The notes beneath the pieces were generated by a model. The model did not search any database, was not told where the DNA came from, and saw nothing but the letters and a program-made list of their open reading frames with translations. A stretch of 64,000 nucleotides of DNA from NCBI GenBank assembly GCA_964036045.1, contig OZ038383.1, positions 68,345,888 through 68,409,887 on the forward strand, read 5' to 3'. The position numbers and the translations under genes are program-made. Source of the stretch: Eutreptiella sp. 'Long Island Sound 2002' (taxonomy: Eukaryota > Euglenozoa > Euglenophyceae > Eutreptiales > Eutreptiaceae). Below, piece after piece: positions 56,716-64,000 of this stretch; the stretch's first letter is position 1; each line of letters begins with the position of its first letter.

Positions 56716-59700
56716 TTACGGCATTACTGCCGCATCCGGATCACCGGCCGGGCCCAGTTCGCCGGAAGGAGGAGGGCCGCGGGCACCGGCACTGGGCGGC
56801 GAGTGCGTCAATCCTTGGCACGACCTAACGCCGACTCGTGCCGCCCACCTCCGGAGACGGTCGCCGCCGGGTCCCCGTGTGCCCCGTCGAAGTCACCCCC
56901 GGAGACCCGCGAGCACCGCTCAACGCCGCTGAGGATGACGCTTCATGCGCTCCCGAGGGTTGGACTCATGTGGGCTGCGCGAGTGTCGACACGCCAATCC
57001 TGGCCACCGCAAAGGATCCCGCCAGTCTACCGCGCATGACGCCCTTGATATGGCCTCCGCTTGCTCACGCTGAGCCGGCTCCGACCCATGGTCCTCCGCG
57101 AAATGGTCCAGGATGTCCTTGGGGTGGAGGTGGCCGGTCTTCAAGTGTCGGCCTGCCCACCACGGGCACTACCCCGCCTCCTCCACCTTAGACCAGGGGC
57201 GGACGTCCAGCCCGCTTGCCCCACGCTGCTCCGTGGCCAGTTGTCCCCCGAACTGCTTCGGCGCTACCTTGAAGTTAGGGTAGCTGCCATTCGGTACACT
57301 GAGGCTCTTTTTTTGGGGGGGCTTCGGGGCTGCCTTCGTGATCGCCATCGCCCCAGCGACTGCAAGGGCGGCGGGCCGGACCGGCGGCACAAGGGGCGGT
57401 TGTGGCAGGTGCAACATCCCCTCCGCAGGGAACTGCCCCTCCACCCACTGGCGCCACGCATCGGAAAACTTCTCCCGGTCACCTACGACGGTCCAACGGG
57501 AGGGAGAAAACGCCCGGAGCCACGGCGCCATGGTCTCAGCCATGACCAAGCGGAAGGCAACTCTTTTGTAGTGCTTGCGGAACCGGAGCGCCGCTGAGCG
57601 TACGAAGGTCCCCTGCAGGTACAACGCGGTGCCCCCGTCGCCGCTCAGGGCACCGAGGTGCAGGGCCTCCAGGTCCGCATGGCAGACCGTGAGCTCGGTT
57701 GCCCCTCCGCAGTCGTACATGCGCAGCGCAGAGGAGTGCAGTTCCAATGCCACAATGACCCAGCACCATGCCCGTGGCCCACCATGCAGCATTGCCAAGG
57801 AGGCCGCCGGCCGGTCGTTGGACGGCTGCGCCGGCGGCGCACGTGGAAGAGCTGTCGTGTGCCCTCGCAACGATTCACACATGGCTGCCACCTCCTCAGA
57901 CTGCCACATGTTGCTCGGGGCCACGGGACATACATCCTGCCCCAGGATGCGTGGTTCACTCATCACCTCCACAAACACGCCTGGTGCTTGCGGGATGCTC
58001 TTGGGCGAGCACTTGCGCGCCCAGTGCACGGGACCCAAGAACCGCAAGCGGTGTCGCAGGACCCCGTAGGAGGCAGGGCCCCTGGACCGCTGCCGCACCG
58101 GCGTGCTCGCTGTGACCACAATCCAATCCAGGCCCCCCTATTCCCCCCCGCACACAGGCCCAATTCTCCGCGCCCTCCAACGCCACCATCATTCCCATGT
58201 CCGCTTGGCCCATGGCGTGGTTTGGTGCCAGGTCCTCCCACGCTTGGGGGGCATGCAGCGTTTCTCGCTGCAGCGCGTCCTTGACGTCCTACAAGGAGAC
58301 GGACACAACCACGGATATTCCCCCCTCCGCCGTAGTCATGCACAGTAGCGGGTGCTGCAGCCATGCCTCAGGAAGCCCCGCACGGTGCGCGATGTCCGCC
58401 ACCGGCAGAGGAGTGCGGGGTGCTGGGAGGGCACTCAGTGCCGTGGCAGGCGAATGCCCTAGTGGCGGCAGACGTGCGATCAGCCCCATGTCCCTGTTGA
58501 GGAGCACCGCCGCCACCCACCGCCTGTCCAACCTGGACAGGACGTTGCCCGGCCTCCGCACCCGGAGAAGGCAGCGACGGTCGACAACAGCGCACCCACG
58601 CCGCAATCCTTGGCGTTGCCTGTCGGCTGTCACACCTACGCTGCCCGGGCCATCGTCAGCATGTCCTCCGCACCGGGCCACACCGTCCGCTGCCCCCTCA
58701 GCGCCATGCACAGTGTGTTGACCGCCGTGTCCCAGGTGCACGTCCGTTAGGGCGAGTTGCCCTCCATCGTAGGCAGGCACACGGGGTCTACGGTTATATG
58801 CATCTTGGGGGCCAAGAGGTGGTGGGCAGTCCAGTGCCGCACACCTTGCTCCACCGAGCTGTCAAGGTACGCGAATTCTAGGCCGCCCAGCTCAACATCC
58901 TGAGCGACGAGGGGGGCGGCCGGAGTTTTTGAGTACTGCTGGCCCTCCCACCCCTCCCTCGGGAGGATCATTGCGTGGGGGGCCAGACACTCTGCCGTGT
59001 CCGCAACCAGCGTAACCGTGTTGTGGCACAACTCAGCCTCGTGGTCTATAGCCACCAGGAAGTGATGCCGTGGCCCGGACTTACCGGAGGCCCGATACCG
59101 TCCCTCCAGGGCCTTGCGCATCTCGGCTAGCGGAGGAGAGGCGTCCGCGCAATCCCGGAGCCAGTGAGGGGCACCCGGGAGTTGCCCTCTCGCCTCCCCC
59201 GGCCACATGGTAGCCTGCCGCGTTGGCAGGTCCCTCGAGAGGACTTTGGCAACCGGGTTCCTTCAGGGTTGAGGCCTCTCGGCCCCCCGCTAACAGACAA
59301 CCACGACCACGTGGGTGAGCAGGGGCTTAGCCGTGAGCTGCAGTGCCACCCTCCCTTCGGTATCCACGGCCATGCACCGTGGGGCCGTAAAGGCGTGTCC
59401 TCCAAATCCACGGCTGGTCACCCAACCCTAGATGACCACAATGGTCTGCCAGCTCGGGCCAGGGCCACATCACCACTAGCGGGCACGGGCCATTTGCCGC
59501 CCACAACCTTCATTCCATCCCCACTAGTCGGTGGTGGCTAGGGGGCCGCAAGAACGTATCCCACGCATCCGGGAGCTGGCGGTGGACCGCTGCCCACACA
59601 TCGGCCCCGTCCCCACGCGTGAAGTGGAGCCCCTCAAAGATGCTCCGCGTCACGGCATTGGGGAGGCGGACGGATCTGACCTCCATCCCCTATCCCAGCT

Positions 59701-61850
59701 GGAACCCCGGTCCATCCTCCATCGAGAGGACTTCCGGATCCACCACTGCCAGCCGAGTTGCTACCGTGGGGAGGTGCAGGGACACAGTCCATGGCTGGGC
59801 GGTGATCGGCTCACGGGGCAGATCCGGGCAGGCGGCCACGGCGCCGCCATCCCGGGCCGAGCTCAGCGCCCCGTCCCACCACTGCATCCAGGCTACCCCC
59901 GCCATGGGCAGCGACCAGGACAAGTAGGTCACTACGGCGCGAGCGTTCATGTCTGCGGGTCCATGCCCGTCGGGTGTGTGTGCCACGTGCACACCCACCC
60001 CAAGGACGCCTCCTGAAGGGACACCATGTCCTCCATGGGACTACCGGAAATGGGGTGAGCAAGGTTGCCACGCCGCGGGGCAGCGCCACTGCCCACACGA
60101 TCCTGCTCGCATGGCGAACCGCGTACCCCACCGCCAGGAGCCCTCCACCCTGCGCCGCTTCCACCACGTCGCGCAGCATCTCCTCGTGGCGGTCGGAGCG
60201 GCTGAGGCGGAGGGCTCCCATGCGGGCGATCGCCCCGAGGATCGGCAGCAGGTCGTGGGGTACTCCCTGCGGCACCGGGGGATGAGGGTGGGCGAAGCGG
60301 CATGCGTCAGCCCGCATGCACCATCCTTTGGCCCAGTGCCTGCAAGTTTCCACGTCCCCTGTCTTGGGCCGCGCCTTGTCCGCCACCTGTGTCTCTCCTC
60401 ACACTATTTCGTGCGCCTCCGGCGCGTCCGTGATATCAAGTCGTTCATCCTCTTCACCACCAGTGCCCTCCATCCGTTGTTGACGCTCTTGGCTCTTGCC
60501 TTCCCCCTCCATCTCAGCCGCATCCGACGGGCGTTCGCACGCCGCAGCCACGATCCGCGCGAGGGCCACCTCCACGTGGGCCTCCACGTCCACAGCATCG
60601 CCCGTGGGCGCACTCGAATCCGGACCCGGGGCTCTTGGCTGCTTCGCCGGGGGAGCCCCTTCAACATCACTCTCTGCGGCCCCTTGCGCTTTGCTCTCCG
60701 ACGTGCCTGCCGCCTTGTCCTCTCCCACCGCAACGACGGGCCGCACGGGCTCCCGCTGCACGGCGTCTGTGCCCCAGCGCGTGCCCACCACCACCTGCAG
60801 CCGGGGGTTACCACCGCAGTTCGCGAGGTGATATCTGCTGGAGGTGGGGACGAGAACCAGGTTGTCGACAGTGAGCGACAAGCATTCCGCGTCCTCCACG
60901 CCGAGCACGGCCTCCATGCCTTCGGGGTGCAGCGCCAACAGGACGGCATGGGATCCTAGCGTTGGAGGCTTGCGGGGCGGCGTGCCGTGACTGGGGAGCT
61001 AGGCGTCCGCGTTGTTGGTCCACATGGCCACTTAGAGGCCCTCCTCCACCACTCTTTCCAGCCCCGCCTCCTCAAGCCGGCGCCTCACCGCCGGGCGCAC
61101 TGCTAGTGGGATGTGTTCCTGCTGCTCAGCCCCCTGCACGTCCCCTGGGTGGCAGTGCAAGACCCCTGTGTCCCCCAGCCGCACACAGCAGATCTGGTCA
61201 CCAATCGGGGGCACGTCCGCTAGGCACACTCCCGTGCGACCCTCCCCGTAGGCTGGAACTCGAAGCGCTCCACGGTGCCCGCCAGCGATGTCGCCGCCCG
61301 CTGCCCACTGCCCAAGAGGCGGTGCTCGTAGACGCCCTCGGCCGCATGGAATTTGCACTGCCGCCGTTCACAACTCCGCACGGGAGGGGGCGGCACTCTA
61401 CTGGGCATGGGCAGCAGCTGGGCGTCCGCCAGGTCCGTTTCCATGCTGACGTAGACATCGGGCCCAGTGTCATCCTCGTACAAGAGCGCCGCTGCCGAGT
61501 CACTGGCCCCGCCCGCCATCTCCCCCTCCACTTCCTCCGTAGCCAGGTCCATCATCCCTTCACTATTTCCCGCATCCGCCGCCGCTGCCGGCGGCTCCGG
61601 TCGCGGGGGGGAAAGGTGCCAGGGGCCGCTCGTCTGCAGCCATGCTGCCCGCCGCATCCAGCCGTGCCCTGAGACCGGCCGGCATTTGGGCGCCGTTGAT
61701 GCCCGTGGCGAAGTCCATCTCGTACTCCAGCCTGCCCGGGCATGGCTCCCCTCACCGCACCAGTACCTCCACCACCACATCCACTCTGCCACCCCCACAG
61801 CTGCCGTTAGCTCCTCACTCAGCACCACTACCTCTCCGATTACAGTTCCT
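56716..61850 (-). pseudogene. B2 ORF1, long, with CCCH zinc finger, broken
   Basis: About 5 kb of discontinuous coding-like sequence ends at TAA (56716-56718), in frame with ORF2. Near 60350-60290 is a classical CCCH finger (CX7CX5CX3H; sequence C-R-H-W-A ... C-R-F-A-H), 12 codons after an in-frame TGA (60399-60401). Recognisable open pieces are about 61360-60405 (acidic, Ala/Glu-rich end), 60386-59690 (with a frame change), 59208-58747, 58780-58289 and 58119-57169. The last matches B1 ORF1 by F-G-G-x-L-A-T. The original protein would be well above 1000 residues, very long for a LINE ORF1. CCCH fingers usually bind RNA, fitting a nucleocapsid-like role by inference. Confidence 0.6.
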
Positions 61851-63496
61851 TTTCTTGCTCCAGGTGGGCAGAGTGCGGTGGGCAGGCATGCCTTTTTAGC
61901 TCTCAAGACCAAGGCCTTTTCCAAAGCCCGACAGGGGCTACCCGTCATCATGTTAGAGGAGTTTTCCGTGGAGTCTATGCCTTTGTGGCACATCGCATTG
62001 TTTGTAGATGAGTCACACTACACATACCTCTCACCGACACTGGTGCGCTAGGGTGTAGTGTATGCTTCTCAGGTGTTACAGCATGAGTGTTTGCCAGGTG
62101 ACGTCGTTTTACCCCCAATTTTTCGTTCTATGCACGTGCGTATGTCGGGGCTGGTGCAGGGCGCACGGCAGCTACGCTGCCCGTGGCCTTTCTTCTCAGT
62201 GTTGGGGATGTGGTCTAGTTGGTTTACCTCAGCGATGATGCAGTACCTGAACCGGCAAACTGTGCCTGAGCAGTGACTGACTATGGAGACATGGCGTGCC
62301 CTGCATTCTTGTTCCATGCCCTTGTACTTCGTGATTTTGTGATAGCAGCGTTGTGGCTTAAGCTGAACACCATGGAGAGACTGCCCCGGTGGCTGAAGGA
62401 GCCTATGCTCTGTCCCATCTGTGCAGTGCGTGAAACCGATGTTCACGTTTTATCCCAGTGCAAGTATTTGTGTTTGGCAGCCAAGGTAGTGGCCCAGTGC
62501 TTTGATGATGTGATGGTGCGGCAGGTCACGTATACACCGGTGCATTTGCTAAAGTGTGCACCTGATGTGCTCCTGGGGTCTCCGTTAGCAACGGTGCTTT
62601 GGTCTGCCCGCTGGGCGTCTTGGCGTGTGCGTTGTTTGGTTCGTGCCAGCCGTGGTGCTCTTTTGCTGCACGCCATGTGGTCATTGTTTTTTAAGTACTG
62701 GTGTCACATGCTGGGTCAGGTCTCTGCTATGCATGGTGGTGACTTTAGTGGGTATATTCGTGAATTCTTGCATGCTCTAGAATCCCTTGATGACAGCGGC
62801 CGTTTGAAACATCCTAGGGCCCTAATTTCCTTAAGCCCCCCACCTACCAAGGCACATGTCAAGGCGCAGAACAGAAGGGACAATAAGGAGGAGCGCCTCC
62901 AGCGACAGCTTCCCTTGATCAATTCGTTTTTGCAGCAGGGTTACACTGCCATCTATACAGATGGATCTTCAAAGCATTATGATGTGATCGGGTGGGTGGG
63001 GGGGTTTGGTGCATTTGTGCATACGGAACGGCCCCTCTCTTATTCACATCCACCGCCTGCGGAGTGTCACCAAACGAATAATGGCTGAGACTTGTATGCG
63101 GTATACTATGTTTTGACTGACGTCATTCCCATCCTGGAGCTAGAGAAAATTGTGATTATCACGGACTCAGAGTATGTGTTTAAAGGTGTACTGGGGGGTG
63201 CTGCCAAGTGGCGCCGTCATGGATGGAGAGGAGCCTCTAGCTTTGTTGCAAATTCATGCTTGCGGGCCAAGCTAATAGCATTGTTTGAGTGTGTGCGAGT
63301 TGATATGAAATTGTTGCACGTCCCGTCACATGTTGGCATTTGCGGCAATGAAAAGGCTAACACTTTAGCGGAATCAGGCCGGCAACAGAATAAACTGTGT
63401 CATTTTGCTCACAAGGCATTGCATTGTTCGAGAGTTCAGCCAGATAACCAGCTGGGAGTTGTAATGGTGTTGGATGCCACACCACTCCCAGTTTGA
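61851..63496 (+). pseudogene. LINE family E fragment: zinc-binding and RNase H region
   Basis: Lower GC and different codon use from families A and B. 61851-62272 looks like the RT-to-finger connector, with stops at 62049-62051 (TAG) and 62274-62276 (TGA). The frame 62273-63088 has a CX2CX7HX4C finger (C-P-I-C ... H-V-L-S-Q-C, about 62415-62463) and the start of RNase H (Y-T-D-G-S, about 62955). TGA at 63086-63088 falls where the second catalytic residue should be. The frame resumes to 63496 with T-D-S-E-Y and G-N-E-K-A-N, the last acidic residue changed to Asn. The order finger then RNase H matches plant-type LINEs. It is non-functional. Confidence 0.75.
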
Positions 63497-64000
63497 TCAC
63501 CGGGTTTCCCGTTCAGCCCAGACAAACCCGAGGACCGCGTGGCGCAAGGGTTTGAGTTCTGTGCAGGGTCAGGGTCAAGGGTACGGCAACGCCTAAATTT
63601 TGGTGCTGCACATGATGTCTCAGATAAAGGTGTGGATCCCGATCTGCCGGTTGAAATTTCTATGCTGGTCGACTGCACGGTTGAGGATGAAACTAATGAA
63701 GGAGGGGGGGGTAGCCTCCCGCATATGGTTCACCATCATCTTTGGGAGAGCTGGCCAGTGGCAATCGCACGCCTGAGTGTTGCAATATACCTGTGTATAT
63801 GGTGGATACACCAGTGGCTGATGACTTCTCGATGCATTCTTCCTCGGATGATGACACCCTTTCCTTTCACTCTGATGTTTCTATTATTAGTGTGTCTTCA
63901 GGCATGGACGCATGAGCACCTGCCTGGACGCTATCGGCGGCCCTGGCGTCATGCCTACGCCCCTCATTGTATGTCATGAATGTTCTGTTCGCCTATTATG
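63497..64000 (+). other. E-type downstream sequence, possible start of another ORF
   Basis: No recognised domain. One frame (about 63799-63915) gives an acidic Ser/Asp-rich peptide that ends in ATGA (63912-63915), where an ATG overlaps the stop. The frame opened by that ATG remains open to the window edge and includes C-H-E-C. It could be the 3' UTR of E or ORF1 of a further element; the window ends too soon to tell. Confidence 0.3.

Larger units (their letters stand above)
50482..61850 (-). mobile_element. LINE copy B2, old and decayed
   Basis: About 11.4 kb on the minus strand: ORF1 (about 61850-56716), ORF2 (56715 to about 50850) and a 3' UTR ending at the shared CTGCCGTAGCC landmark (plus-strand reading, 50482). 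It has many frameshifts, a tandem duplication of about 40 bp near 53940-54000 and an internal deletion of about 0.8 kb at about 51540, relative to B1. The 5' end is not defined; GC content drops and family E begins near 61850. Confidence 0.75.

Overview
This window looks like nuclear DNA of a GC-rich eukaryote, most likely a protist or alga. The signs are non-LTR retrotransposons of LINE type, long dinucleotide microsatellites, minisatellite arrays, and no operons or bacterial-type genes. I found no gene that I can call a host gene, and no rRNA gene or canonical full-length tRNA gene. Nearly everything is mobile-element or satellite sequence, so the species cannot be named from it. A 200-base run of N at 14001-14200 shows that this is a scaffold.

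Left part (1-28.7 kb). Two copies of one LINE family (here 'A') lie in opposite orientations. A1 (+, about 1280-5768) is 5' truncated and sits between two near-identical 1.19-kb direct repeats. A2 (-, about 17852-26756) is nearly full length: ORF1, a Cys-rich middle region, then endonuclease, reverse transcriptase (RT), RNase H and a CCHC finger. Between them lie more than 8 kb of a G-rich hairpin-forming minisatellite, interrupted by the gap. The gap is flanked by the same roughly 1.57 kb of sequence on both sides. A third repeat family ('F') borders both A copies.

Middle part (28.7-50.5 kb). (TA)n microsatellites alternate with element family 'D', which has short terminal inverted repeats (TIRs) and carries an internal 163-bp tandem repeat. 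LINE family 'B' copy B1 (+, 31470-39156) has ORF2 coding for endonuclease, RT, RNase H, a CCHC finger and a large unidentified C-terminal region with a zinc ribbon. Repeat family 'C' has three copies. D and C together form a 2.75-kb tandem segmental duplication at 44.4-49.9 kb, followed by a 149-bp-arm inverted repeat.

Right part (50.5-64 kb). A second, older B copy (B2, -, 50482 to about 61850) keeps a long decayed ORF1 with a CCCH zinc finger. It is followed by a lower-GC fragment of a third LINE family ('E', +) ending in a broken RNase H.

The families are related in plan: each encodes the enzymes for target-primed reverse transcription (APE-type endonuclease, RT, RNase H, zinc-binding tail). 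The most notable shared feature is that ORF1 and ORF2 lie in the same frame, separated only by a stop codon, with no AUG before the endonuclease active site. In B the stop is kept in both copies although the codon differs (TGA and TAA).
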